DNA of 64,000 bases from Chitinophagaceae bacterium (GCA_947466405.1 CANICR010000002.1:1-64000), one strand, 5' to 3'; positions 32,170 to 42,980 are shown, numbered from the stretch's first letter. Notes: a model not told the origin generated them from the sequence alone. Numbers and translations are program-made.

Positions 32170-32973
32170 ATGATAAATAAAATAACCATCGCATTCTTAA
32201 TATTTGTTTCACTTCATTCCTTTGGTCAACAGAAAAGTACATTTTTTAAAGGTATGTATATACAATGGGGTTATAACACGGAGTGGTATACGAAAAGTAA
32301 TATTCATTTTAAACTTGGAAATGGCAGTGATTTTACAATCCATCATGTAGTTGCATCAGACAAACCCGATTTTGATGCCATAATAAAAAAGCCAGTAGAA
32401 ATATCTATCCCTCAATATAATTACCGCATTGGTTTTTATCTTAACGAAAAGAAAAGTCAATCAGTTGAGATTAATTTCGATCATGCAAAATATGTTGTTA
32501 CTGATTTTCAAAAAGCACACATTACTGGAACCATAGATGGGGAATACGTAAATGGTGACAGTATATTAAATCCTGAAACTTTTTTACACTTAGAGCATAC
32601 TGATGGAGCTAATTGGCTACACATTAATTATGTTCGACAAAAAACAATATTACACAAGAAGCTATCCTCCCTTCCTTTGTTAAATTATATTTACAAAGCA
32701 GGGGCTGGCATAAATATACCTAGAACAGATTTTACCTGGCGGGGCGATCGATTAAATAACTATTTTCATATTGCCGGCTACAATATTAGCGTAGAAGCAG
32801 GCGCCAGGATTTACCCATGCAAACATCTATTCATAGAAGCTACAGGAAAAACCGGTTTCGTTCAATACATAAATGCATTGGCTAATACTACACAAATGAA
32901 AAATAGCAGGGTTAAACATAACTTTGAATATTTTGAATTAATTGGTTTAGTTGGATACGATATCACTTTTTAA
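32170..32973 (+). CDS. Hypothetical secreted/outer-membrane beta-barrel-like protein
   Basis: Signal peptide MINKITIAFLIFVSLHSFGQQ, alternating aromatic strands and terminal Phe (LIGLVGYDITF). Confidence 0.55.
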   Translation: MINKITIAFLIFVSLHSFGQQKSTFFKGMYIQWGYNTEWYTKSNIHFKLGNGSDFTIHHVVASDKPDFDAIIKKPVEISIPQYNYRIGFYLNEKKSQSVEINFDHAKYVVTDFQKAHITGTIDGEYVNGDSILNPETFLHLEHTDGANWLHINYVRQKTILHKKLSSLPLLNYIYKAGAGINIPRTDFTWRGDRLNNYFHIAGYNISVEAGARIYPCKHLFIEATGKTGFVQYINALANTTQMKNSRVKHNFEYFELIGLVGYDITF

Positions 32974-32982
32974 ACTATCAAT

Positions 32983-33342
32983 ATGTACGAAAATAAAAGA
33001 CAACAATTAGCAACAACACAAGAATACAGAAAAAGAAAAAAGAAAAATGCTATTCTTGCCTTTGTTGTTATGGGATCTAGTTTATTGATAGGTGTATTTG
33101 GATATAAAATAACCGTACCAGAATTTGACTGGTATGATAGCCTATTGAATGCCTCCATGATATTAAGTGGAATGGGGCCTGTTATTGATGCTAAAATAAC
33201 ACTCACTAATGAAGCAAAAGTATTCGCTTCATTTTATGCGCTATTCAGCGGGATAACTTTTTTATCAACTTTCGGTATATTGATTGCGCCGATCATACAT
33301 CGCTTTTTTCACAAACTTCACGTAGAGAGTGATGAAATATAA
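32983..33342 (+). CDS. Conserved hypothetical membrane protein (119 aa)
   Basis: Basic N-terminus followed by 2-3 predicted TM helices; compact spacing with the preceding gene. Confidence 0.6.
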   Translation: MYENKRQQLATTQEYRKRKKKNAILAFVVMGSSLLIGVFGYKITVPEFDWYDSLLNASMILSGMGPVIDAKITLTNEAKVFASFYALFSGITFLSTFGILIAPIIHRFFHKLHVESDEI

Positions 33343-33358
33343 TTATTGATATTACTTA

Positions 33359-34288
33359 TTGATGAACAGAGAAAAACATTCCCTTCTTATTAAATCAATG
33401 GCTTCAGAGCTAGGCTTTGAATTTTGTGGCATCGCAAAAGCGGTTCAATTAGATGAAGATGCCAAGCGATTAGAGAAATGGCTACAAAAAGGAATGCATG
33501 GCACAATGGATTACATGCAAAACAACTTCGACTTAAGAATTAATCCTACCAAGCTAGTTCCAAATGCAAAATCGGTAATCACTTTACTATTAAATTATTT
33601 CCCTGAAGAAAAACAAAAAAACGAATCCCCTAAAATAGCTAAATATGCATTTGGCAATGACTATCATGATACAATAAAAAATAAGCTTCATCACTTTTTT
33701 TTTAAAATAAAAGAAAAAATAGGTGATATCAATGGTAGAGGATTTGTAGACAGTGCTCCCGTATTAGAAAGATCTTGGGCCCAACAATCAGGGCTAGGCT
33801 GGATTGGGAAAAATGGAAACTTGATACATAAAAAACAAGGATCCTTCTTCTTTATAGCTTCATTAATTGTAGATATAGAACTACAATACGACGACCCTTT
33901 CATTAAAGACTATTGCGGATCCTGTACAAAATGTATAGACAATTGCCCCACCGAAGCAATCTTACCTGAAAAAGTAATAGATGGCAGTAAATGTATTTCA
34001 TACTTTACCATCGAACTAAAAGAAGCATTGATCCCAGATAAAATGAAAGGCAAATTTGATGATTGGCTATTTGGATGTGATATTTGTCAGGATGTATGCC
34101 CATGGAACAGGTTCTCGAAATATACAAAGGAAGAAACTTTTAAACCTATACCAGAAATATTAAACTTTAATGAAAATGATTGGAATGATTTAACAGAAGA
34201 AAAATTCAAAATCATCTTCAAATCATCTGCCATAAAAAGATCAAAATTTAAAGGAATAAAAAGAAATCTGAATTTTATAAAAAAGTAA
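33359..34288 (+). CDS. queG: tRNA epoxyqueuosine(34) reductase
   Basis: [16 protein letters not shown] and [11 protein letters not shown] Fe-S motifs; [26 protein letters not shown]. Confidence 0.97.
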   Translation: MMNREKHSLLIKSMASELGFEFCGIAKAVQLDEDAKRLEKWLQKGMHGTMDYMQNNFDLRINPTKLVPNAKSVITLLLNYFPEEKQKNESPKIAKYAFGNDYHDTIKNKLHHFFFKIKEKIGDINGRGFVDSAPVLERSWAQQSGLGWIGKNGNLIHKKQGSFFFIASLIVDIELQYDDPFIKDYCGSCTKCIDNCPTEAILPEKVIDGSKCISYFTIELKEALIPDKMKGKFDDWLFGCDICQDVCPWNRFSKYTKEETFKPIPEILNFNENDWNDLTEEKFKIIFKSSAIKRSKFKGIKRNLNFIKK

Positions 34289-34289
34289 A

Positions 34290-35483
34290 ATGAAATCTTC
34301 AATAGATCGATTATACAATATCAGTAATAAATATTCTAAAAGAATTATTGGCCTAATGAGTGGCACTTCTTTAGATGGATTAGATATTGCATTATGTGAC
34401 ATTTCAGGAAATGGAAAAGATACAAGTATTAATTTATTGAATTTCACTACCATTCCATACGATGATTATTTTAAAAATGAAATAACCTTTATAGCATCAA
34501 AAAAAGAGGTCGAATTAGAAAGAGTTTGCATGCTAAATGAAGCAATTGCTAGAAAACATGCTGCGATGATAAATGAATGTCTGATAAAATGGGGAATCAA
34601 TCATTCAAGCATCGATTTAATAGCCAGCCATGGTCAAACAATATACCATGCTCCTGAAATTTTTCACAAAAATGATTACTATAATAATGCGACATTACAA
34701 ATTGGAGATGGCGACCATATTGCAACCTTAACAGGCATTATTACTATCAGTGATTTCAGACAAAAACATGTTGCTGCAGGAGGCGAAGGCGCTCCATTAG
34801 TATCCTACGGAGATTATCTGCTTTTTGCTAAAGATCAAACCAATAAAATATTGCTAAATATTGGCGGCATTGCCAACCTTACTTTTATTCCAGCGAATGC
34901 TAATTTTGAGGATATTATTTCAACAGATATTGGACCGGGAAATACCTTAATGGACAAATGGATTAAAAGAGAAATTCCAGAAATGCATTTTGACAACAAT
35001 GGAGAAATGGCGAGTAAAGGAAAAGTAAACGCCACTTTATTAAACAAAATGCTATCGCATCCTTTTTTCTCATTACCATTACCAAAAACAACAGGACCTG
35101 AATTATTTAATTTAGCATTTATTGACATGGCTATTCAAGAATTAGATATCCCTGCAATATCAACAGAAGACATGTTGGCTACATTAAATAAATTAACAGC
35201 AGTTTCAATATGCAATACAATAAATAAAACAATTCCGAGAAATGCTACAGTAGAATTAATGATAAGTGGAGGTGGTATGAAAAACAATGCACTTATATCT
35301 ACTTTGAGAAACGAATTGCAATCATGCATATATAAAGATCACACCTTACATGCAGATGCAAAAGAAGCTATGCTATTTGCTATATTGGCTAACGAAACGC
35401 TATCTGGTAACGAATCTACTTTTGGGAAAGGATCACCTCATCTGCCAAATATTAGCATGGGGAAAATAAGTTTTCCGAACTAA
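34290..35483 (+). CDS. anmK: Anhydro-N-acetylmuramic acid kinase
   Basis: IGLMSGTSLDGLDIALCDI, ASHGQTIYHAP, LNIGGIANLTFIP, DIGPGNTLMD, SGGGMKNNAL. Confidence 0.96.
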   Translation: MKSSIDRLYNISNKYSKRIIGLMSGTSLDGLDIALCDISGNGKDTSINLLNFTTIPYDDYFKNEITFIASKKEVELERVCMLNEAIARKHAAMINECLIKWGINHSSIDLIASHGQTIYHAPEIFHKNDYYNNATLQIGDGDHIATLTGIITISDFRQKHVAAGGEGAPLVSYGDYLLFAKDQTNKILLNIGGIANLTFIPANANFEDIISTDIGPGNTLMDKWIKREIPEMHFDNNGEMASKGKVNATLLNKMLSHPFFSLPLPKTTGPELFNLAFIDMAIQELDIPAISTEDMLATLNKLTAVSICNTINKTIPRNATVELMISGGGMKNNALISTLRNELQSCIYKDHTLHADAKEAMLFAILANETLSGNESTFGKGSPHLPNISMGKISFPN

Positions 35484-35487
35484 TCAT

Positions 35488-36600
35488 TTACTCCCATTTA
35501 AACACTTTGACTGCGATAGCATAGGCCAAAATCCCCCATAAAATCAAAATGCCGATTTCGGATTTTACCTGCCAAAGTGATTGTCCTTCAAACGCAACTT
35601 CTCTCAATGCTGTATTCAAATGCGTTAGTGGAAGCGCTTTTGAAATAGGCTGCAACCATTTAGGAAAAGATTCTGCAGAAAAAAAAGTTCCTCCCAATAA
35701 AAACTGTGGTAAAGTTATCAAGTTGGCAAAAGGTGGTATAGTACTATCATTTTTCGCTACCCCACTTACTATAAAACCAAATCCCATAAACACTACTAAG
35801 CCTATAAAACTTAAAAACATCATGTCGAAGAATGTTCTAAAATGATGTACTAATGTAAATCCAAAGCAAAAATATCCAACTAAAATAATTACAACAGCTG
35901 TAATTAATTGAAATATAACTCTACTTAACCCCTCTCCTAAAATTATGTATGTCTTATTGATAGGTGTGGCAAAAAACCTCTTAAGCACTAATGTGTTTCT
36001 TAAATTAAAAAACATAAAAGCAACACCGAAAACACCAGCGCTCAATAAAGAAAAACCCAATTGACCCGGCAAAATGAAATCAATAGTTTTATACTCTCGC
36101 ACTTGCTCCACGTCTTTTTCAGGATTAAATGAAAACATTGCATACACAGGCCTATTCTTATAAATCGCATTACTTACATTATTCACCACATTATCCAATA
36201 GATTTTTTAGTTGAGGCCATTTATCATTATTGGCAGTGGTAGTTTTTAAAACAAGTTGATATGGACTATTAAGATTAGCCGTATTTTTTTCTATCAAAAT
36301 CACTCCTGCAATATTCCCTTCATTTAAGGCTGCTTTCATTTGCAGTTCGGTCTCAAACTCTTTGAACTTCAAAACATCCATTGATTTAAGAGCGGCATAT
36401 AATAAATTAGCCGTGTCTGATTTTTTATCTATGACCACTTTAAAGGATTGCTTAGCTCCTCCATTTCCGATAAATCCAAAAACTAAAATAAAAATAAAAG
36501 GAAAAATAAAACTAAAAATCATTGCAGATGGACTTCTTGTAATGGCTCTAAGGCTTGCCTTAGTAATTGCCCACATTGCTTTAAATTGACTATATTTCAT
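35488..36600 (-). CDS. ABC-2 type transporter permease
   Basis: N-terminal TM, extracytoplasmic domain, then IDFILPGQLGFSLLSAGVFGVAFMFFNLRNTLVLKRFFATPI ABC-2 membrane core. Confidence 0.9.
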   Translation of the reverse strand: MKYSQFKAMWAITKASLRAITRSPSAMIFSFIFPFIFILVFGFIGNGGAKQSFKVVIDKKSDTANLLYAALKSMDVLKFKEFETELQMKAALNEGNIAGVILIEKNTANLNSPYQLVLKTTTANNDKWPQLKNLLDNVVNNVSNAIYKNRPVYAMFSFNPEKDVEQVREYKTIDFILPGQLGFSLLSAGVFGVAFMFFNLRNTLVLKRFFATPINKTYIILGEGLSRVIFQLITAVVIILVGYFCFGFTLVHHFRTFFDMMFLSFIGLVVFMGFGFIVSGVAKNDSTIPPFANLITLPQFLLGGTFFSAESFPKWLQPISKALPLTHLNTALREVAFEGQSLWQVKSEIGILILWGILAYAIAVKVFKWE

Positions 36601-36700
36601 ATAATTTCATTACTTAGCAAAGCTAATTGAAATAATTCAAACTAGTCTTTCGAAAAACTTAATCTTGTTGTATTTTAGCGTTCGTTAATTTAAATGTTTA

Positions 36701-37180
36701 ATGAACAAAATATATTTATTACTAGGGAGCAACATAGGGCCTATTTCGAAAAATTTAAGCTTAGCAAAAAAACATATCCAACAAGAGATTGGAAAAATAA
36801 ATCGTGAATCTTCTGTTTACGTAACTAAAGCTTGGGGCAAACCCGATCAAGCAGATTTCTTAAATCAGGTAATTATTGTAAACACTAATTTAGACCCCTC
36901 CAAAATAATGCAACTTATTCTAAAAATAGAAAAAAGCATGGGTAGGGTAAGGACTATAAAAAATGCGCCAAGAATCATTGATATTGATATTTTATTTTAT
37001 AACAAAGAAATAATTTCACTCCCCAATTTATCCATTCCTCATCCATTAATACAGGAAAGGAGATTTGTATTAGCACCACTTAACGAGCTTTCCCCCAATT
37101 TAAAGCATCCGATTTTACAAAAAAACATACATGAACTTTTAACTTGTTGCAAAGACTCGCTCGCTGTGAATAAAATTTAG
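36701..37180 (+). CDS. folK: 2-amino-4-hydroxy-6-hydroxymethyldihydropteridine diphosphokinase
   Basis: YLLLGSNIGP...APRIIDIDILFYN...PHPLIQERRFVLAPLNEL. Confidence 0.96.
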   Translation: MNKIYLLLGSNIGPISKNLSLAKKHIQQEIGKINRESSVYVTKAWGKPDQADFLNQVIIVNTNLDPSKIMQLILKIEKSMGRVRTIKNAPRIIDIDILFYNKEIISLPNLSIPHPLIQERRFVLAPLNELSPNLKHPILQKNIHELLTCCKDSLAVNKI

Positions 37181-37217
37181 CTATATTTTATTCCATTAAA
37201 CTTATTTTGCAGCCGAA

Positions 37218-37850
37218 ATGAAATACAGTTTTATTACAATCGAAGGCAATATTGGTGCAGGCAAAACAACGCTTGCTGAAATTTTAAGTAAAAGACTAAA
37301 TGCTAGGCTTATCTTAGAAGAATTTGCCGACAACCCATTTCTGCCAAAATTTTATGAAAGTCCAGAACAATACGCTTTCCCATTAGAGCTTTTTTTCATG
37401 GCTGAAAGGTATAAACAACTGAAAGAATTGTTGCAAATGAAAGAGTTATTTCAAACAGTAACCGTTTCAGACTACCTATTTACAAAATGTTTATTATTTG
37501 CAAAAGTAAATTTACCCGAAGAAGAATTTAAGTTGTATCAAAAATTATTTGAAATCATTAACCCTCAAATAATACAGCCTGAAATTCTAATTTACCTGCA
37601 TAGCCCTGTAGAAAAATTGCAGGATAATATAAAAAAACGTAATAGAGATTATGAGAAAGGTATACCAGATGATTATCTATTAACACTTCAAGATACTTAT
37701 ACAAACTACATCAAACAACACAAAATAAAAACGCTTTTCATTGACGCTTCAAATGCCGACTTTATCGGAAATGATGCGCACGTGAAAATAATATTAGATG
37801 CGCTGGATAACGAATATGAAAATGGACAACATTACATAACATTACCCTAA
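37218..37850 (+). CDS. Deoxynucleoside kinase
   Basis: ITIEGNIGAGKTTLAEILSKRL...EEFADNPFLPKFYESPEQYAFPLELFFMAERYKQ. Confidence 0.94.
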   Translation: MKYSFITIEGNIGAGKTTLAEILSKRLNARLILEEFADNPFLPKFYESPEQYAFPLELFFMAERYKQLKELLQMKELFQTVTVSDYLFTKCLLFAKVNLPEEEFKLYQKLFEIINPQIIQPEILIYLHSPVEKLQDNIKKRNRDYEKGIPDDYLLTLQDTYTNYIKQHKIKTLFIDASNADFIGNDAHVKIILDALDNEYENGQHYITLP

Positions 37851-37858
37851 TTTAATTC

Positions 37859-39103
37859 TTGACAAATCAATCAAATACAGGCCCATACGACGCTTTAAAA
37901 ATAAAAGAGTTTAAGTTTTTTATTTTAGGTCGTTTTATTTTCATCATGGGATTGCGCATGTCCGGAACCGTTGTTGGATGGTGGATATATGATTTAACAA
38001 ATAGCCCTTTAGCGCTTGGGCTTGTAGGCTTATCCGAAGTTATTCCTGCACTTTCGTTCGCTTTATATGCAGGTCATTATATAGATAGGAATGAAAACAA
38101 AAACCTTCTATTAAAATGTATTATTTTATACACCTGCTGCATACTATTTTTTTTATTTTTATCCGACAGTCATACCATTAACTTATTAAAACCATGGACA
38201 ATTGCTACAATTATTTTTGGTGTCATTGCCATAACGGGGATCATTAGGTCATTTTCAGGTCCTACCTTTTCTTCCATGATTGCTAAGATCGTTCCTAGAA
38301 ACATATTGTCTTCTGCTGCTGCCATTAGTTCTGCAACCTGGCTCATTGCTTCTATATTTGGACATGCCTGTGGTGGTTTTTTAATTGCATTCCTGGGTAT
38401 CCATTATACATTTTTGGTAATCTTAGGCTTACTAATCATTGGTTACTTTTTATTATCGAGGATTTCTTCAAAACCAATAATGATAAACAGCTCCGCTGTG
38501 TCTACCTGGCAAAGTGTAAAGGAAGGACTTCAATACGTATATAAAACTAAGGAAATACTGGGGGCGCTTACCCTTGATTTGTTTGCAGTATTATTTGGCG
38601 GAGCCGTAGCGTTGATACCTGTTTTTGCCAGAGATATTTTACATATTGGCGCTATCGGATTTGGTTGGTTAAATTCTGCTACAGATATCGGATCTATTAT
38701 TACAGTAACTACATTAACTATTTTACCATTAAGAAAAAAGCAAGGGAAGATATTACTCTACTCCGTTGCCGGCTTTGGCTTTTTTATTATCGTATTTGCT
38801 TTATCTAATGTGTTCTGGCTTTCCTTTATCGCTTTATTATTTAGTGGCATGCTAGATGGTGTGAGTATGATTGTGAGAGGAACCATATTGCAATTAAAAT
38901 CACCGGACGAATTAAGAGGAAGAGTCATGTCTGTTAACAGTATGTTTATTAATTCATCTAATGAACTCGGACAGTTTGAAAGTGGTATTGCTGCCAAATT
39001 AATGGGCATTATCCCTTCTGTTATTTTTGGGGGATGCATGACTATCGCAGTAGTAGTAGCAACCTGGTTTAAGGCGCCCTCTCTAAGAAAGATGGAATAT
39101 TAA
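37859..39103 (+). CDS. MFS transporter
   Basis: 12-TM pattern; TTG start, GRFIFIMGLRMSGTVVGWWIYDLT. Confidence 0.9.
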   Translation: MTNQSNTGPYDALKIKEFKFFILGRFIFIMGLRMSGTVVGWWIYDLTNSPLALGLVGLSEVIPALSFALYAGHYIDRNENKNLLLKCIILYTCCILFFLFLSDSHTINLLKPWTIATIIFGVIAITGIIRSFSGPTFSSMIAKIVPRNILSSAAAISSATWLIASIFGHACGGFLIAFLGIHYTFLVILGLLIIGYFLLSRISSKPIMINSSAVSTWQSVKEGLQYVYKTKEILGALTLDLFAVLFGGAVALIPVFARDILHIGAIGFGWLNSATDIGSIITVTTLTILPLRKKQGKILLYSVAGFGFFIIVFALSNVFWLSFIALLFSGMLDGVSMIVRGTILQLKSPDELRGRVMSVNSMFINSSNELGQFESGIAAKLMGIIPSVIFGGCMTIAVVVATWFKAPSLRKMEY

Positions 39104-39113
39104 TATCGGAATT

Positions 39114-39599
39114 TTATTTTCCTACCACCAATAATTTTTCTAAAACATAATAAACAATAGGACAAAAAGTAGCATTTTTCAAGGTTATCTTACTCCTTTT
39201 CAAAAGAACATCTTCATCTGTATAAGGAAATCTCGCGCAGTCGGAAGGCCTAACTTCGTATATGCTGCAATAATTATCCTGCCCTAAAAAAGGACAAGGC
39301 TTTGAGGAAACCACATAATCGCCCTCTTCATCTAACTGCAGATATTTTTCAATAAAAATGCCTTCTTTAACCTGTAGATATTTCGAAATTCTCTTTATGT
39401 CTGGATTTTTAAACCGAGGGGAGTAATTTTTGCAGCAAGCAGCACAATCCAAGCAATCTATTTTCTTAAATGCTTCCTCATGGAAATCAGGCATTAATTT
39501 TAACGCTTTATTTTTATCAACTTTCAGCAGCAGTTGCTTATACTGCTTTTGATGTTCGGCTGATTTAAGTTGCCAATTGCGGAAAAAATCATTAGACAT
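39114..39599 (-). CDS. YkgJ family cysteine cluster protein
   Basis: CLDCAACCKNYSPRF...CPFLGQDNYCSIYEVRPSDCARFPY. Confidence 0.93.
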   Translation of the reverse strand: MSNDFFRNWQLKSAEHQKQYKQLLLKVDKNKALKLMPDFHEEAFKKIDCLDCAACCKNYSPRFKNPDIKRISKYLQVKEGIFIEKYLQLDEEGDYVVSSKPCPFLGQDNYCSIYEVRPSDCARFPYTDEDVLLKRSKITLKNATFCPIVYYVLEKLLVVGK

Positions 39600-39737
39600 T
39601 GTTGAATAATATGGGGTTATTTATTCTATACTTTTCCACAAGTTAAAACAATGAAATATAACCACATAATATCTAGTGCTGATTCTTTAAATTTGCAAAG
39701 TCTTAAGCTAATATAAACGCCTTCAAATACAATAATT

Positions 39738-42620
39738 ATGAACATTTTCGAACAACAGGGAAAAGAATTTATTCAAAGACATATAGGTCCTAATGAAAAC
39801 GAAGTTGCGAGCATGTTGAAATCGATAGGATCTAAAAGCATTGATGAGTTAATCGAAAAAACAATTCCAACGTCTATTCGATTAAAAACTCCCATGCAAA
39901 CCACCAATCCTATTAGTGAGTATGAATATTTATCGGAGTTGAAAAAAATCGCATCGAAAAATAAAGTCTTTCGCAATTATATTGGTAAAGGCTATTACAA
40001 TACGATTACACCAAGTGTGATTTTAAGAAATGTTTTTGAAAACCCAGGCTGGTATACTCAATACACGCCTTATCAGGCCGAAATAGCACAAGGGAGATTA
40101 GAAAGCTTATTAAACTTCCAAACAATGGTAAGCGAACTAACTGCTTTACCTATTGCAAATGCAAGTTTATTAGATGAAGGCACCGCAGCTGCGGAAGGAA
40201 TGGCAATGCTATTTAATCACAAAAACAAAGACACTGACCATATTACTGCTCCGAAGTTTTTTGTGGATGAAAATATTTTTACGCAAACAAAAGATATCTT
40301 AATCACCAGAGCAAAGCCAATTCATATCGAATTGGTGTTTGGCGATTACAAAACAGCAACAATTGACGATACTTATTTTGGAGTTATTATTCAGTATCCG
40401 AATCAAAATGGATCCATTGAAGACTATTCGACATTTATAGAAAAAGTACATAATGCAAATGCTCAAGTAATAATGGCTACTGATTTGCTAGCGCTTTGTC
40501 TTCTAACACCACCCGGTGAATTAAATGCAGATATTGCGATTGGCAACACGCAACGTTTTGGTGTTCCGATTGGATTTGGCGGACCTCATGCAGCCTTTTT
40601 TGCCTGCAAGGAAGAGTTTAAGAGAAATATTCCAGGCAGAATTATAGGCGTTAGCGTTGATGTAAAAGGGAACAGATGTTTGCGCATGGCCTTACAAACA
40701 AGAGAGCAACACATTAGGAGGGAAAAAGCAACCAGCAATATATGTACTGCACAAGCATTGCTGGCAAATATTGCTGCTTTATATGCTGTTTATCATGGAT
40801 CAGATGGATTGAAATCAATTGCAAAAAGGACAAGCTCGTTAACCCTTACCCTTAGCAATGAATTGATAAAAATGGGATACATCAACAATAATAAATTCTT
40901 CTTTGATACCATTAATATTAAAATTGAAAATATAGACCTCCTTAAATTAATGGCAGAAGAAAAGGAGATGAATTTTGGATACAACGAAAACTGCGTATCT
41001 ATTTCCTTAGATGAATCAACTACAAAATCAGACATCATTTCAATATTGGAAATTTTTGCAAAACATAAAAACAGCAAAATAGATGTTACGGCAATTCAAA
41101 CTGATAACATTTTAAGCAATATACCAATAACGCATACACGCACAACAGAATTTCTTAGCCATCCGGTTTTTAATTCGCACAAAAGCGAAACCAAAATGAT
41201 GCGTTATTTAAAATATTTAGAAAACAAAGATTTAAGTTTAAATACTTCGATGATATCATTAGGTAGTTGCACAATGAAGCTGAACGCTGCCACCGAATTA
41301 ATTCCAGTAAGCTGGCCAGCATTCAATGCAATACATCCTTTTGCCCCTTCAAATCAATGGATGGGATACCAACAAATAATTAAGGAGCTAGAATCATGGC
41401 TTAGTAATATTACAGGATTTAAGGCCACCTCATTACAACCTAATAGTGGTGCACAAGGAGAATATGCCGGTCTATTAACTATTCGTGCTTATCATGAAAG
41501 CAGAAATGAAAAACATCGACAAGTTATATTAATTCCAATATCTGCTCATGGCACAAATCCTGCATCTGCAGTGATGGCGGGATTTAAGGTTGTTGTAACT
41601 AAATGTGACGAGGCTGGCAATATAGATGTTGAAGATTTAAAATCACAAGCAGAAAAACACAAAGACAATTTAGCAGGCTTAATGATAACTTATCCAAGTA
41701 CCCATGGCGTATTTGAAGAAAGTGTAATTGAAATCTGTTCTTTAATTCATACAAATGGAGGCTTGGTATACATGGATGGCGCTAATATGAATGCTCAAGT
41801 AGGCCTTACTAGTCCGGGTAATATTGGAGCAGATGTTTGTCACCTTAATTTACATAAAACATTTGCAATTCCACACGGCGGTGGCGGTCCAGGCATGGGA
41901 CCTATCTGTGTAAATGAAAAACTAGCGCCCTTTCTTCCAGGACATACTTCACTTTCAAATAACCAAACGGCTATCCCAGCTGTAAGTGCTGCACCATATG
42001 GCAGCGCAAGTATTCTACTAATCAGTTACGCCTATATAAAGATGCTTGGTGCTGAAGGCATGAAAAAGAGTACAGAAATAGCCATCTTGAATGCTAACTA
42101 CATGAAAGTAAGACTTGAGAAAGAATTTAAAATATTATATACAGGAAAAAATGGCACATGTGCACATGAATTTATAGTAGACTTAAGGCCATATAAACAA
42201 AGCGTAGGTATTGAGGCGGAGGATGTGGCAAAGCGATTGATGGATTACAACTTCCATGCTCCTACTTTAAGCTTTCCAGTTCCGGGAACAATAATGATTG
42301 AACCTACAGAAAGTGAAGACAAAGACGAATTAGATCGTTTTTGCGATGCGCTCCTTAGTATCAGAGATGAAATTAAAGCAATAGAATCAGGAACTTCTGA
42401 TAAAAATGATAACCCGTTAAAAAATGCACCGCATACTCAATTTGAAATAACTGTCAACGAATGGCAACATCCTTATTCAAGACAACAAGCAGCATATCCG
42501 CTTGAATATGTTAAGTTGAATAAGTTTTGGCCTTCTGTTAGCAGGGTTAATAATACGTATGGCGATAGGAACTTAATTTGCACCTGCGAGCCAATAAGTA
42601 CTTACATAGACAAAGCGTAA
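39738..42620 (+). CDS. gcvP: Glycine dehydrogenase (aminomethyl-transferring), P-protein
   Basis: 960 aa; RHIGPNENEV, PLP site HLNLHKTFAIPHGGGGPGMGPI. Confidence 0.98.
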   Translation: MNIFEQQGKEFIQRHIGPNENEVASMLKSIGSKSIDELIEKTIPTSIRLKTPMQTTNPISEYEYLSELKKIASKNKVFRNYIGKGYYNTITPSVILRNVFENPGWYTQYTPYQAEIAQGRLESLLNFQTMVSELTALPIANASLLDEGTAAAEGMAMLFNHKNKDTDHITAPKFFVDENIFTQTKDILITRAKPIHIELVFGDYKTATIDDTYFGVIIQYPNQNGSIEDYSTFIEKVHNANAQVIMATDLLALCLLTPPGELNADIAIGNTQRFGVPIGFGGPHAAFFACKEEFKRNIPGRIIGVSVDVKGNRCLRMALQTREQHIRREKATSNICTAQALLANIAALYAVYHGSDGLKSIAKRTSSLTLTLSNELIKMGYINNNKFFFDTINIKIENIDLLKLMAEEKEMNFGYNENCVSISLDESTTKSDIISILEIFAKHKNSKIDVTAIQTDNILSNIPITHTRTTEFLSHPVFNSHKSETKMMRYLKYLENKDLSLNTSMISLGSCTMKLNAATELIPVSWPAFNAIHPFAPSNQWMGYQQIIKELESWLSNITGFKATSLQPNSGAQGEYAGLLTIRAYHESRNEKHRQVILIPISAHGTNPASAVMAGFKVVVTKCDEAGNIDVEDLKSQAEKHKDNLAGLMITYPSTHGVFEESVIEICSLIHTNGGLVYMDGANMNAQVGLTSPGNIGADVCHLNLHKTFAIPHGGGGPGMGPICVNEKLAPFLPGHTSLSNNQTAIPAVSAAPYGSASILLISYAYIKMLGAEGMKKSTEIAILNANYMKVRLEKEFKILYTGKNGTCAHEFIVDLRPYKQSVGIEAEDVAKRLMDYNFHAPTLSFPVPGTIMIEPTESEDKDELDRFCDALLSIRDEIKAIESGTSDKNDNPLKNAPHTQFEITVNEWQHPYSRQQAAYPLEYVKLNKFWPSVSRVNNTYGDRNLICTCEPISTYIDKA

Positions 42621-42676
42621 GTAATTGATTAGTAGTAGCCTACGCATAAATATGAATAAAGATCGATGAAATTAGA

Positions 42677-42715
42677 TAAAATACAATACCTTTGTGCTTT
42701 ACTAAAATACAATAC
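42677..42715. repeat. Pair of perfect 13-bp direct repeats TAAAATACAATAC flanking the cold-shock gene promoter
   Basis: Copies at 42677-42689 and 42703-42715 with TACCTTTG -7 element (42687-42694) between/overlapping. Confidence 0.7.
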
Positions 42716-42723
42716 AAATTAAA

Positions 42724-42927
42724 ATGGACACAAAAAATCAAGGAACCGTTAAGTTTTTCAATTCTGAAAAAGGATTCGGTTTTATCAAGCATGACGATTC
42801 AGACAAAGAAACTTTCGTACACGTAAGTGGTTTGATTAATGAAATCAAAGAAGGCGACAAAGTTGAGTTTGAACTTCAAAATGGCAAAAAAGGAATGAAT
42901 GCTGTTAACGTAACAGTTATCGGATAA
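42724..42927 (+). CDS. Cold-shock domain protein
   Basis: GTVKFFNSEKGFGFIKHDDSDKETFVHVSGL. Confidence 0.97.
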   Translation: MDTKNQGTVKFFNSEKGFGFIKHDDSDKETFVHVSGLINEIKEGDKVEFELQNGKKGMNAVNVTVIG

Positions 42928-42944
42928 ATCACCGTCATTTAATC

Positions 42945-42980
42945 AAAAATAGGCTAACCTTTTGGTAGCCTATTTTTTTT
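42945..42980 (+). terminator. Intrinsic terminator after cold-shock gene
   Basis: AAAAATAGGCTA-accttttgg-TAGCCTATTTTT plus T-tract. Confidence 0.9.
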
